64,000 nucleotides of DNA from Streptomyces wuyuanensis (GCF_900103455.1 NZ_FNHI01000001.1:310001-374000); one strand, 5' to 3'; numbered from the stretch's first letter, positions 33,329-42,132 are shown. The notes: generated from the letters alone by a model not told the origin. Numbers and translations: made by a program.

Positions 33329-33733
33329 TCACACGGGCTGCAGCAGGTCCCAGCGGTTGCCGTACAGGTCCTCGAAGACGGCGACCGAACCGTACGGCTC
33401 GTGGCGGGGCTCCTCCAGGAAGCGGACGCCCGCCGCCGTCATCCGGGCGTGGTCGCGGGCGAAGTCGTCGGTGTGGAGGAAGAAGCCGACCCGGCCGCCG
33501 GTCTGCGCGCCGACGCTCGCCGACTGCTCGTCGCCCTTCGCCCGCGCCAGCAGCAGGTCGGTGCCGCCCGCGTCGCCGCCCGGCCGGACCACGACCCAGC
33601 GCGTACCGTCGCCCCGGTCGGTGTCCTCGACGAGGGTGAAGCCGAGAGCGTCCCGGTAGAAGGCGACGGCCTCGTCGTAGTCGCGGACGACGAGCGTGAC
33701 GAGGGCGATACGGGGCAGCGGTGCGGTGGACAC
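33329..33733 (-). CDS. VOC (glyoxalase/bleomycin-resistance fold) protein
   Basis: A 134-aa protein with the vicinal-oxygen-chelate fold: IALVTLVVRDYDEAVAFYRD, LLLARAKGDEQ, GFFLHTDDFARDHARM and VAVFEDLYGNRWDLLQP. These proteins bind metal or small molecules in lactoylglutathione lyases, dioxygenases and drug-binding proteins; this one belongs to the short glyoxalase-like group common in Streptomyces. The GTG start at 33733 has AAGGAG 12 bases upstream. After the stop, the DNA repeats the end of the gene in a changed form. Substrate unknown. Confidence 0.85.
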   Translation of the reverse strand: MSTAPLPRIALVTLVVRDYDEAVAFYRDALGFTLVEDTDRGDGTRWVVVRPGGDAGGTDLLLARAKGDEQSASVGAQTGGRVGFFLHTDDFARDHARMTAAGVRFLEEPRHEPYGSVAVFEDLYGNRWDLLQPV

Positions 33734-33796
33734 GGGGATCGGATCTCCTTGCTCGGGGGCGCCCCAGTATCGCCGACGCTGTGCACAATGCCTCGT

Positions 33797-34432
33797 ATGG
33801 ACCCGTCGATCGAGCAGCTCACCGACCGTGCCCGACGGCTCGCGCACCCCGGCGCACGGCACCTCCTCGGCATCGCCGGGCCACCGGGGGCGGGCAAGTC
33901 GACGCTCGCCGCGGAGCTCGTGGGGCGACTGGGACCGGAGCGTGCCGCGCTCGTCCCCATGGACGGCTTCCATCTCGCCGGGGCCGAGCTGGAACGGCTC
34001 GGCCGTGCGCAGCGCAAGGGCGCGCCCGACACCTTCGACGCCGCCGGGTACGCGGCGCTGCTGACGCGGCTGCGCGCCCCCGAGGCGGGTTCGGCGGTGT
34101 ACGCGCCGGCCTTCGACCGGACCCTGGAGGAGCCGGTCGCGGGCAGCATCCCGGTCGGTCCGGACATCCCGCTCGTCGTCACCGAGGGCAACTACCTGCT
34201 CCACGACGAAGGGCCCTGGTCGCGGATCCGTGCGCTGCTCGACGAGGTCTGGTACCTGGAACTGCCCGACGCGGTCCGGGTGTCCCGGCTCGTCGACCGG
34301 CACGTCCGCTTCGGCAAGGACCGCCCCCGCGCCGAGCGCTGGGTCCGCGACTCCGACGAGCTCAACGCCCGGCTGGTGGCGCACGGTCGGCACCGCGCCC
34401 ACCTGACGGTGCAGATGGGGCCCGGTGACTGA
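33797..34432 (+). CDS. P-loop nucleoside/nucleotide kinase (PanK/uridine kinase-like)
   Basis: The 211-aa protein has Walker A (GIAGPPGAGKSTLAAEL), the DGFHL motif (LVPMDGFHLAGAELERLG) and the downstream segment FGKDRPRAERWVRDSDELN, a pattern shared by the fructose/nucleoside kinase-like family related to pantothenate and uridine kinases. The substrate cannot be assigned. In-frame ATGs at 33788 and 33797 are both possible. It is close to and divergent from the VOC gene. Confidence 0.85.
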   Translation: MDPSIEQLTDRARRLAHPGARHLLGIAGPPGAGKSTLAAELVGRLGPERAALVPMDGFHLAGAELERLGRAQRKGAPDTFDAAGYAALLTRLRAPEAGSAVYAPAFDRTLEEPVAGSIPVGPDIPLVVTEGNYLLHDEGPWSRIRALLDEVWYLELPDAVRVSRLVDRHVRFGKDRPRAERWVRDSDELNARLVAHGRHRAHLTVQMGPGD

Positions 34433-34463
34433 TCGGCGCCGCTGCCGCGCGCGGGCGCCTGCC

Positions 34464-35000
34464 TCAGCGGCAGAGTGCGTCGATGTCGTCGGAGAACGTG
34501 GGGAATTCGGCCCCGGCCCCGTCGATGATCTGCCCTGCGGGCCGGCGCGGGGTGGTCGCGTGCCGCTCGGCGACGGCGGCCACTCCCGGGTCGGCGTTCG
34601 GGCGTGCCTCGCGTTCCCCGAACTCGACGGCCTCCAAGGGGCCTATGCCGTCGGCCAGCACCCAGAGGAAGTCCGACAGGTTCCCCGCCACGACGCCGCG
34701 CTCGCCCTCCGAACCCATGAACACCACGGGCTGGTCGGCCGCCGGCCGTCCGGGGCGGGCGAACCATATGGCGGCGAGGCCGCCGGAACCGTCCTGGCCG
34801 AAGATCCGGAAGGCGTCGCCGTCCAGCTCGTGGTTGCCGGTCCAGTGGCGCAGCCAGTCGGTCGTCTCCTCGGCGGAGTCGAAGGCGTCGTACGGTTCGA
34901 AGTCGACGCCCTCGCCGTCCTCCCCGTACACGAACTCCACGCGGGCCACCTCGGCCAGGGCGGGCGGGAAGGCGCGGTCGTCAGCGGTCGTCTCGATCAT
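34464..35000 (-). CDS. SMI1/KNR4 (SUKH)-like protein
   Basis: The 178-aa acidic protein resembles the SUKH superfamily: IFGQDGSGGLAAIWFARPG and VVFMGSEGERGVVAGNLSDF, then LWVLADGI, match the typical beta-rich core. SUKH proteins often act as immunity proteins for secreted nucleases, but many are solitary with unknown role. No toxin is adjacent here. The ATG at 35000 begins MIETTADDRAF. Uncertain whether it is functional immunity. Confidence 0.65.
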   Translation of the reverse strand: MIETTADDRAFPPALAEVARVEFVYGEDGEGVDFEPYDAFDSAEETTDWLRHWTGNHELDGDAFRIFGQDGSGGLAAIWFARPGRPAADQPVVFMGSEGERGVVAGNLSDFLWVLADGIGPLEAVEFGEREARPNADPGVAAVAERHATTPRRPAGQIIDGAGAEFPTFSDDIDALCR

Positions 35001-35056
35001 GCGGGAACCGTAACCCGCCCCACTGACACAGCCGCCCGTCCCCGTCCCCGGCCGCG

Positions 35057-35890
35057 CTATGCGCCGAGGCTGCCCATCGCGCGCCCGATGAGCGCGTCGT
35101 ACGCCCGGTCGGGCAGCACACGGCGGGTCAGGATCAGCGGCTTGGCGCCCATGCCCACCGGGTAACGGGTCCTGGGGCGGCGGCTGGTGGCGGCCCGGCC
35201 GATGGCGCGGGCCACGACCGACGGGGACGAGGACCGGCGCGCGTTGCTCTCCGACTCCAGCGCCCCGGCCATCGACGCGATCTGCGCGGCGTACGCGCTG
35301 CCGCCGCTCACCTTGCGGAGCCTGTCGGCCGCGATCCCGCTCCATTCGGTGCGGATGGCGCCCGGCTCCACGATGACCACGTCGATGCCGAAGGGCCTGA
35401 CCTCCATGCGGAGGGAGTCGCTGAAGCCTTCCAGGGCGAACTTCGTGCCGTGGTACCAGGCGCCCAGCGGGGTGTGGATCCTGCCGCCCATCGAGGTGAT
35501 GTTGATGATGCGGCCGCTGCGGTGCGCGCGCATGTGCGGCAGGACGAGCTGGGTCAGCCGGGCGGCGCCGAAGACGTTGACCTCGAACTGGTACCGGGCC
35601 TCGTCCAGGGTGACGTCCTCGACCGGGCCGTACGAGCCGTATCCGGCGTTGTTGACGAGGACGTCGATGCGGCCGGCCTCGGCGACGATCCGGTCCACGC
35701 CGGCGCGCAGCGAGTCCTCGTCGGTGACGTCCATGGCGATCGTGCGGATCCCTCGCTCGGCCAGCTCGGACATCCGCTCGACGCGGCGGGCGGCGCCGTA
35801 GACGGTGAATCCGCGTGCGTGGAGTTCCATGGCGGCGGCTTCGCCGATTCCGGACGAGGCTCCGGTGATGAGGGCGACCTTGTTCGACAT
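35057..35890 (-). CDS. SDR-family oxidoreductase
   Basis: This 277-aa short-chain dehydrogenase has the cofactor motif TGASSGIGEAAAMEL, the NNAG motif (VLVNNAGYGSYG), the active-site Ser (INITSMGG) and the YxxxK pair (WYHGTKFAL). The NAD(P) loop with AARRVERM suggests NADP preference. The ATG at 35890 follows GGAGG. It is divergent from a TetR regulator, and a large dyad lies between the two starts, so the TetR protein probably represses both. The substrate is unknown. Confidence 0.93.
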   Translation of the reverse strand: MSNKVALITGASSGIGEAAAMELHARGFTVYGAARRVERMSELAERGIRTIAMDVTDEDSLRAGVDRIVAEAGRIDVLVNNAGYGSYGPVEDVTLDEARYQFEVNVFGAARLTQLVLPHMRAHRSGRIINITSMGGRIHTPLGAWYHGTKFALEGFSDSLRMEVRPFGIDVVIVEPGAIRTEWSGIAADRLRKVSGGSAYAAQIASMAGALESESNARRSSSPSVVARAIGRAATSRRPRTRYPVGMGAKPLILTRRVLPDRAYDALIGRAMGSLGA

Positions 35891-35922
35891 GGCGGGTCCT
35901 CCGACGGGGGGCGGCAATAAAG

Positions 35923-36007
35923 TGAACCAGGACTCACAATCATCATGAGCGCTGGTTCATGTTTGTGCAAGCGGAGGATCCGTGATCCTGAACTAGAATT
36001 CATGTTC
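35923..36007. promoter_or_regulatory. Dyads between SDR and TetR genes, likely TetR operator
   Basis: A large inverted repeat has 14-nt arms (35923-35936 TGAACCAGGACTCA, and 35946-35959) matching at 12 of 14 positions with a 9-nt centre. A second, smaller dyad (GAAC-GAATTC-GTTC, 35990-36007) lies nearer the TetR gene. Both sit in the shared promoter region of divergent genes and fit the size of TetR operators. Confidence 0.6.
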
Positions 36008-36080
36008 TTGCCGCGGGCCCGGTGCCGGGCTCCGGCACGACAGCACGGCAGACCGTCCCCTGGCGGACTTGGAGGAACCG

Positions 36081-36662
36081 ATGGCCGCTTCCCGGCCGCT
36101 GCGCGCGGACGCCGTCCGCAACCGGACGAAGATCCTGGCCGCCGCGCGCGAGCAGATCACCCTCCACGGGCCCGATGCCCCGATGGACGCGATCGCCGAG
36201 GCGGCCGGAGTGGCCGTGGGCACGCTCTACCGCCACTTCCCGACCAAGACGGACCTGGTGGGGGCCGTCATCGCCGAGCACAGCGAGGTCATCACGAGGG
36301 AGATCGAGGCCGCTGCCGAACGGGTCGGGGAGGGCTCGCGGGCGATGGCGGAGATCACCCGCCTGGCCGAACGCACGGTCGAGGCCGCGGCCCGGGACCG
36401 CAGCATGAAGGCGGCGGCCCAGACCCTGGGCGCCGCGCACTGGACCCAGCAGCAGGAGGAGCGGTTCAGGGGCGCGATGGAGCGGATCGTCGCCGCCGCC
36501 GTGGCCGACGGGGACCTCCACCCCGACGTCACCGTCGACGACTTCCTGATGCTCATCCTCACCGCCCCCACCGACCAGGGGCCCGCCGTACGGTCCCGCT
36601 GGCTCACCCTTTTCCTGGCCGGGTTCACGGTCCGTGCGCGGCAGGGCGGCGGCGGGGCCTGA
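36081..36662 (+). CDS. TetR-family transcriptional regulator
   Basis: The 193-aa protein has the TetR helix-turn-helix (RTKILAAAREQITLHGPD, then DAIAEAAGVAVGTLYRHFPTK) at the N-terminus and a ligand domain behind it. GGAGG lies 6 bases before the ATG at 36081, which decides against the in-frame ATG at 36069. It is divergent from the SDR oxidoreductase and probably represses that gene and itself through the dyads between them. The ligand is unknown. Confidence 0.94.
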   Translation: MAASRPLRADAVRNRTKILAAAREQITLHGPDAPMDAIAEAAGVAVGTLYRHFPTKTDLVGAVIAEHSEVITREIEAAAERVGEGSRAMAEITRLAERTVEAAARDRSMKAAAQTLGAAHWTQQQEERFRGAMERIVAAAVADGDLHPDVTVDDFLMLILTAPTDQGPAVRSRWLTLFLAGFTVRARQGGGGA

Positions 36663-36848
36663 CGGCGCACCGGCCCGGACCCCGTACCGGACCCGCCAGG
36701 CGCCCGGCGCCGGCCGGGCCTGGCAAGCGGGGCGCGTGGTCCGGTCGGTACGCTCGAAACCTGAGCACACGCGGAGGAAAACCGAGCACACGCACGCAAC
36801 ACCTGAGCAATCAGGATCCGATCCGACACAGGACGAGCGGGGGCCGAC

Positions 36849-37808
36849 GTGAGGCTGTTCCGGCGAGGGCCGAAGCGGGACGGGGACGACGCGCCCCGGG
36901 ACGCGGAGTTCGCCTTCTTCTCGGTGGCGGAGGGCTCGCACTTCCGCGGCCAGGTCCGGGAGGCGTTCGCCGAGCGGGGCCTGGAAGTCACCGTCTACTC
37001 CGACGTCGTCACCGACAGCGCCGGACGCCAGTTCGGGCTCGGAAACCTGGCCGCCGTCTGCCACAACGACGAGCGCGGCCCCCGCGTCTGGCCCAAGGTC
37101 ATCCGCGGCCACGTCGGCATGGTGCTGCGCACCATGGACGCGCCGTCCGCGCTGGACACCCTCCCGCCCGACCAGATCCGTTCCCAGCTGTACCCGCGCG
37201 TGATCGGCTCCGAGGGCCTGGACAGGGAAACGTTCCGCTACGCCAGGGCGCTCGCGCCGGGACTGAGCGAGGTGCTCGCGCTCGACCTGCCCGAGAGCGT
37301 GATGATCCTGACCGACGACGCCCTCGAGCCGCTCGGGGACGTACCGGTGCTGCGCGAGCGCGCGATGGCCAATTTGCGGGACCTCCCCGTGGAGGGCCAC
37401 GAGACCATCAAGGACGCCGGGGGCATGCACCTGGAGGTGGTGGTCGGCGACTCCTTCTACACGGCCAGCCGCGTCCTCGTCCTGGACGCGCTCGTCCGCC
37501 GGGTCACCGGGCAGCAGCTCACGGAGGACGGCGCGCTGGTCGCGCTGCCGTTCCGGCACCAGATCGCCTTCCACGTCATCCGCGACGCCGGAGTCATCCC
37601 GTCCCTGAACGCGCTCGCCGCCTTCGCCGCGTCCGGGTACGCCGACACACCGGGCGCGATCACCCCGTACGTGTACTGGTGGCGGTCGGGGACGCTGACC
37701 CAGCTCAGCGACCGCGACGAGGACGGGGACGGGCTGCGGATCGTGGTCGGCGCGGACTTCCAGGACATGCTGGAACGTCTCGTGGCCCGGCATCGCGGCG
37801 ACGACTGA
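36849..37808 (+). CDS. Conserved hypothetical protein (319 aa)
   Basis: A soluble 319-aa protein with a GTG start (VRLFRRGPKRDG) and no signal or membrane segment. Family-like stretches include AEFAFFSVAEGSHFRGQVREAF, SQLYPRVIGSEGLDR, LRERAMANLRDLP and ITPYVYWWRSGTLTQL. It looks alpha/beta throughout. The sequence before it has short repeats (GAGCACACGC twice). The 172-base gap to the M24 peptidase does not exclude a shared transcript. I do not recognise a function. Confidence 0.75.
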   Translation: MRLFRRGPKRDGDDAPRDAEFAFFSVAEGSHFRGQVREAFAERGLEVTVYSDVVTDSAGRQFGLGNLAAVCHNDERGPRVWPKVIRGHVGMVLRTMDAPSALDTLPPDQIRSQLYPRVIGSEGLDRETFRYARALAPGLSEVLALDLPESVMILTDDALEPLGDVPVLRERAMANLRDLPVEGHETIKDAGGMHLEVVVGDSFYTASRVLVLDALVRRVTGQQLTEDGALVALPFRHQIAFHVIRDAGVIPSLNALAAFAASGYADTPGAITPYVYWWRSGTLTQLSDRDEDGDGLRIVVGADFQDMLERLVARHRGDD

Positions 37809-37980
37809 CCCCGGTCCGGCCCGAGAACCGCCATCGTGCCGTTCCGGGGGCCACCGGCCCCGCGGACGAAGAAGGCCGGCCCGGCCGGGGACGGCAGCCC
37901 GCTCGACCCGAGGACCGCCGTCCCGGCCCCGGACCGCGACCCGGCCGGCCCAGGACGAGCACCGACCGCAGGAGGAGCCC

Positions 37981-39117
37981 ATGTCCAGCACCGCCGAGTC
38001 CGCGCAGCCGGCGCCGTTCACCGCCGACGACCACCGGGCGCGGATGGCCCGGGCCGCCCGGTCCGCCGCCGAGGCCGGGCTGTCCGGTCTGCTGGTGGCC
38101 CCCGGCCCGGACCTGGTCCACCTCACCGGCTACCAGCCCGTGCCGACCGAACGGCTGACGTTCCTGGTCCTCGTCGAGGGGCAGGACCCGGTGCTCGTCG
38201 TCCCGACCCTGGAAGCCCCGGACGCCGAGCGCGCCGCCGGAGGGCCCGCGCTCAAACTGCGCGACTGGACCGACGGCAAGGACCCGTACGCCGTCACCGC
38301 CGCACTGCTCGAAGGACGCGGCCGCTACGGGATCAGCGACAACGCCTGGGCCATGCACCTGCTCGGCATGCAGCACGAACTGCCCGGCACGACGTACACC
38401 GCGCTGACCCGGGCCCTCCCCATGCTGCGCGCGGTCAAGGACGAGCGGGAACTGGCCAGGCTGGAGGCGGCGGGAGCCGCCGCGGACGCGACGTACCGCG
38501 AGATCCTGAAGGTGCGCTTCTCCGGCCGCAAGGAGACCGACGTGGCCGCGGACCTCGCCGCCCTGCTGCTGGACTTCGGCCACTCGCAGGTGGACTTCAC
38601 CGTCGTCGGCTCCGGTCCGAACGGGGCGAACCCGCACCACGAGGCCGGTGAACGCGCGATCGAGGAAGGCGACATGGTCGTCCTGGACTTCGGCGGGCTC
38701 AAGCACGGCTACGGCTCCGACACCAGCCGGACCGTGCACGTCGGACAGCCGACCGACGAGGAGCAGCGGGTCCACGACATCGTGCGCGAGGCGCAGCAGG
38801 CCGGGTACGAAGCGGTCCGGCCGGGTGCCACCTGCCAGGACGTCGACCGGGCGGCGCGCGCGGTGATCGACGACGCCGGCTACGGGGCGTACTTCATCCA
38901 CCGCACCGGCCACGGGATCGGCGTCACCACCCACGAGCCGCCGTACATGATCGAGGGGGAGGAGCAGCCGCTGGTGCCCGGGATGTGCTTCTCCGTCGAA
39001 CCCGGCATCTACCTCCCCGGCCGCTTCGGGGTGCGGATCGAGGACATCGTGACGGTCACGGAGACGGGCGGCCGGCGGCTGAACAACACGCCGCGCGAGC
39101 TGGCGATCGTGGAGTAG
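37981..39117 (+). CDS. M24-family (Xaa-Pro) aminopeptidase
   Basis: The 378-aa metallopeptidase has an N-terminal creatinase-like domain and a pita-bread catalytic domain. All five metal ligands can be seen: Asp in VLDFGGLKHGYG, Asp in GSDTSRTVHVG, His in HRTGHGIGVTTHE, Glu in FSVEPGIYLPG and Glu in RIEDIVTVTE. GGAGGAG lies 5 bases before the ATG. It probably cleaves Xaa-Pro dipeptides or N-terminal Xaa-Pro bonds in the cytoplasm. It is the last core gene before the accessory island. Confidence 0.95.
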   Translation: MSSTAESAQPAPFTADDHRARMARAARSAAEAGLSGLLVAPGPDLVHLTGYQPVPTERLTFLVLVEGQDPVLVVPTLEAPDAERAAGGPALKLRDWTDGKDPYAVTAALLEGRGRYGISDNAWAMHLLGMQHELPGTTYTALTRALPMLRAVKDERELARLEAAGAAADATYREILKVRFSGRKETDVAADLAALLLDFGHSQVDFTVVGSGPNGANPHHEAGERAIEEGDMVVLDFGGLKHGYGSDTSRTVHVGQPTDEEQRVHDIVREAQQAGYEAVRPGATCQDVDRAARAVIDDAGYGAYFIHRTGHGIGVTTHEPPYMIEGEEQPLVPGMCFSVEPGIYLPGRFGVRIEDIVTVTETGGRRLNNTPRELAIVE

Positions 39118-39212
39118 CGGGCGCCGGGGTGGTCCCACGCCTTCGTCGAGGTGATCGGCACCGTCAGGGGTCTGTGGCTGCAGGCCGGCTTCGGCGCAGC
39201 TGGCCGTGAGCC

Positions 39213-39515
39213 TTTTCCCAACCTCGCTTTGAGCTGGTCAGATGAAGGGTGAGGACGGCCTGGACGAGGCTGGTGATCCGGGTGGTCGAGCACCGTAGTC
39301 TGCGGAGGCTCGCCGGGACTTTACGGGCGACGGCCTTCTCGACGAGGGCTCGGAAGTTCGCGTGGGACCGGTTCACCGCCTGCTGGCCTGCGGAGAGGGC
39401 CTCCCATCGTCCCCACCACGGAACCGGGACCGTGCCGCCGGCACCTCGGCATCCCTTGTCGGCCCAGCACTGGATGCCGGCTTCGGTGAGGGCGCCGACG
39501 ATGCCTTGGCTTCTG
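39213..39515 (-). pseudogene. IS5-type transposase C-terminal remnant
   Basis: The minus strand encodes about 100 residues typical of the end of Streptomyces IS5-type DDE transposases: IVGALTEAGIQCWADKGCRG, WEALSAGQQAVNRSHANF, then LRRLRCSTTRITSLVQAVLT. The 5' part is missing; the homology stops where the IS630 left inverted repeat begins (39516), so IS630 insertion probably cut it. The final Glu of the catalytic triad should lie in this region but the rest is gone. Confidence 0.75.
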
Positions 39516-39583
39516 AACTTGATTGGGTGATGTCGGGGGTGTTTGCCAGACGCCGGCCTGTCGGCTGCGGTAGCTGTGGGGCT

Positions 39584-40643
39584 GTGAGGTACGCGCAGGG
39601 CGGCGGGCTGACCGACGCCGAGAGGGCCGCGCGGGAGCGGATCCGGCTGCATGCCGTGAAACGCTTCGAGGGCGCGGAGAAGAACCGGGATCGCTGCCGC
39701 GCTGCGGGTGAGCGAGCGGTCGGTGGATCGGTGGCGCCGGGCTTGGCGCGGGTGAGGCGAGGCCGGGATGTCGAAGGGATCGCCCGGACGTCCCAGGCTC
39801 AGTTTGGTTCAGATTGCGAGACTGGAGCGGGAGTTGGAGCGTGGACCGCTCGTCCACGGCTGGGCCGATCAGCGGTGGACGCTGGCGCGGGTCAAGACGC
39901 TGATCGGTCGACTGTTCCACGTTTCGTACACGGTGGAGGGCCCGTGGCGGCTGCTGAGACGGCACGGCTGGTCGTGGCAGCAGCCCACCTGCGGGGCGAT
40001 CGAGCGCGACGATGCGGCGGTTGAGTTGTGGAAGAAGGAGGTCTGGCCGCGGGTAAGAGCTGTGCGGCGGCGTGTAACGGCTGGATCGTCTTCGAGGATG
40101 AGGCCGGCCAGTCGATGACGCCGCCGCGCTCTCGAACCTGGGGACGGATCGGGCCGAACCCCGGTCGTCCGGGTTCGCGGCCGGGGCTCCGGACGGGCGT
40201 CGATGGCGGGTATGACCTGCTACAAGCCGGGCGAGCGGTCCCGACTGATCTACGCCATCCGCGAGTACCGAGGGCGCAAGGGCGAGCCGAAGGGCTTCGG
40301 CCGGCGGGACCTCCGCGACCTCTTGGTGCGTGCCCGCATCCAGCTCGGCGGACCGATCGTGCTGGTCTGGGACAACGTCCGCCTCCACCTGACCGCCGGG
40401 ATGCGGGAGTTCATCGCCGCGAATGCCGCCTGGCTCACAGTGTTCCAACTCCCCACCTACGCGCCGGACCTGAACCCGCAGGAGGGCATCTGGTCGCTGG
40501 TCAAACGCGACATCGGCAACCTCGCCGCATCCGACCTGGGCCAGATCACCAGGGCCGTGAAGCGCAGGCTCAAGCAGATCCAGTACCGCCCGGATTTCGT
40601 CGACAGCTGCCTTGCGGGCACCGGCCTCATCACGGACGACTGA
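39584..40643 (+). pseudogene. Degenerate IS630-family transposase
   Basis: Conceptually joined, the frames give a transposase of about 350 aa: RYAQGGGLTDAERAARERIR, an HTH (ALRVSERSVDRWRRAWR), LVHGWADQRWTLARVKTLIG, then the DDE catalytic domain with WIVFEDEAGQSM, IVLVWDNVRLHLTAGM and APDLNPQEGIWSLVKRDIG. It cannot be read through: the frame changes near 39689, there is an in-frame TGA at 39753-39755, and further shifts occur near 40075 and 40150. The catalytic Asp, Asp and Glu are all kept, so the loss is recent. Confidence 0.85.
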
Positions 40644-40660
40644 CCGGCGCTGCAGATTCG

Positions 40661-41074
40661 TCAGTCGCCGTAGTACCGGTCGTAGACGGCGGAGCGCGCC
40701 TCCACTGAGAAGCCCTCGAATTCACCGTCTGCCTCGAGTTCGCGCAGTCGATCCAGTGCCGCCGCCGCAGAAGGTGCACGGTTGGCCGAGAGGTGGGCCT
40801 TCGTCGCGTCGAGCCCGTGCCCAAGCAGGAATTCGATGTCGATCGAGCACGCTGCGTCGAAGCTGGCTTGCTTCGCACTCCAGATCAGGAGCACGTCGTC
40901 GAGGTCGCCGCTGTTGAACAGCTGGAAGCAGCAGAGCCTCATCAGCTCAGTGTCGCCCGCGCCCTGGACGCGTCGCTCACGCGCCGTGTGCTCTCTGAGG
41001 AGTGCGCGGATCTCGTCGAGGTCCGCGCCGACGGGGCGAAGCCCGTAGCGGCGCCAGCATTCCTTGACATCCAT
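40661..41074 (-). CDS. Hypothetical protein inside the IS630 repeats (137 aa), possible immunity protein
   Basis: The 137-aa protein starts at 41074 with AAGGAG 8 bases upstream and has no frame damage. It is acidic, helical and soluble (DLDEIRALLREHTARERRVQ, LLIWSAKQASFDAACSIDIE, APSAAAALDRLRELEADGEF). I do not recognise the family, but size, acidity and closeness to toxin remnants with their own immunity genes make an orphan immunity role likely. Its intact state contrasts with the broken transposase next to it. Confidence 0.6.
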   Translation of the reverse strand: MDVKECWRRYGLRPVGADLDEIRALLREHTARERRVQGAGDTELMRLCCFQLFNSGDLDDVLLIWSAKQASFDAACSIDIEFLLGHGLDATKAHLSANRAPSAAAALDRLRELEADGEFEGFSVEARSAVYDRYYGD

Positions 41075-41309
41075 CGCTGGTCTCCTTGATCGTCCGGCCC
41101 GGCCCGTGGCCTATCGGCACGCACCCATCGCCGTTCGGTCGGACGACGGCCCCTCTGCCGGTCACAGTATGCACACCGAGGGCCAGTCCATGTGGGTCGG
41201 CGGTCACCGGCGCAGGTAACCGATGGCCCACGCCACCCGACATCACCCAATCAAGTTGAGTTGTTTGTCGCTGCCGCGTTTTCTGACTTCGGGTAGTCCC
41301 GGGTACGAA

Positions 41310-41347
41310 GAAGCGGCTCGCCAAGAAGGACCTTGGCGAGCCGCTTC
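41310..41347. terminator. Hairpin terminator downstream of the immunity-like gene
   Basis: A perfect 16-bp stem (GAAGCGGCTCGCCAAG with its complement) and a 6-nt loop lies just after the stop of the 41362-41877 gene and next to the right IS630 repeat. Confidence 0.85.
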
Positions 41348-41361
41348 GGCCGCACGCGATG

Positions 41362-41877
41362 TCACCCGGCGCCTGTAGTGGCCGACTGCAACACCGTGCA
41401 GTCCGAATTCCACGACGGCAGCTCGTGCCGGTCTTGATCGAGATTGCGCCCCGGGTAGCCCGGTGGACCTTCAGGGATCCCGTGGGCTTCCAGAAGGTAG
41501 AAGTCCGCACGGTCCCCACTGACGGAAACCTTGCCGTCAGGGAAGAACTCCAACTCCAGTCGCAGACCGCCGTCGGTGATCCGCGAAGGGCGGCTGGACA
41601 CCACTGAGAATGCCATCAGCTTCTGCTGCTGTGGCACCCCGTCCCACTGGAACGATCGCAGCCCGCGGACCACGAGGAGAGCGGAGTTTCCCATCGGATA
41701 GAACAGCGCACTGCGCATCTCGAACAGCAGTGCCGCGCGATTTGCGGTCGGACACACCCTGCAGTCCAGGAGTTGGGCGTCGTCCAGGGCGTCTTGTTCC
41801 TTCAGCGGGTCCCAGTTGATGGGCTCCGCAGCCCGCCGGTAATCCTGAGACGTGAAGAGGTCTTCTACAAGGGTCAT
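41362..41877 (-). CDS. Candidate immunity protein of toxin remnant 2 (171 aa)
   Basis: The 171-aa protein starts MTLVEDLFTSQDYRRA at 41877, with its ATG overlapping the stop of the upstream toxin frame (ATGA). The sequence has aromatic strands (ALLFEMRSALFYPMGNSALL, LLVVRGLRSFQWDGVP, LRLELEFFPDGKVSVSGDRA) and looks like a beta-rich, acidic protein. Two Cys pairs in DCRVCPT might bind zinc. No known family. The overlap and the order (toxin end, then immunity gene) are the classical arrangement of Rhs/polymorphic toxin loci. Confidence 0.7.
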   Translation of the reverse strand: MTLVEDLFTSQDYRRAAEPINWDPLKEQDALDDAQLLDCRVCPTANRAALLFEMRSALFYPMGNSALLVVRGLRSFQWDGVPQQQKLMAFSVVSSRPSRITDGGLRLELEFFPDGKVSVSGDRADFYLLEAHGIPEGPPGYPGRNLDQDRHELPSWNSDCTVLQSATTGAG

Positions 41878-42132
41878 GGGATCGGAATGTGCCAGTAAGG
41901 GTCGGACTTGGTCATGTTTGCTGCCCCGGTTATCGGATGAATGATCTGACCTGCTTCGTTGAGGTAGCTGATGTAGCCCTTGGGGTACGGATGTGGCCCG
42001 GTGGTCACCGGATCCGTGACGCACGTACCTGACGGTCTTGTGGAATCCGTTGGCCGAAGCTTGGTCCACTCGGCCTAACCGCTTCATGCGGCCAACAGTG
42101 TCGGCTTCACGCCCTGAGTGGGACCCTGGCAA
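41874..42132 (-). pseudogene. Polymorphic toxin remnant 2, frameshifted C-terminal domain
   Basis: The frame beginning in GRMKRLGRVDQASANGFHKT and the frame ending in SDPYWHIPIP read as one domain if a single base is restored near 42000, between YVRHG and DPVTTGPHPYPKG. The restored end is GQIIHPITGAANMTKSDPYW. The stop overlaps the next gene's ATG (ATGA). The start of the toxin gene overlaps the end of the preceding immunity gene, so the rest of the toxin protein is absent. It resembles an orphan toxin cassette of the kind stored downstream of Rhs genes. The activity is unknown. Confidence 0.65.

Larger units (their letters stand above)
39516..41257. mobile_element. IS630-type element bounded by 22-bp inverted repeats, with an extra gene
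   Basis: Perfect 22-bp inverted repeats (starting AACTTGATTGGGTGATGTCG) lie at 39516-39537 and 41236-41257. Between them are a broken IS630-type transposase (39584-40643) and a complete gene of 137 aa on the other strand (40661-41074). A simple IS630 should end soon after the transposase, so the right end is about 600 bases farther than expected. Either the element picked up a passenger gene, or the two repeats come from two copies of the same IS. I see no convincing target duplication. Confidence 0.75.
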
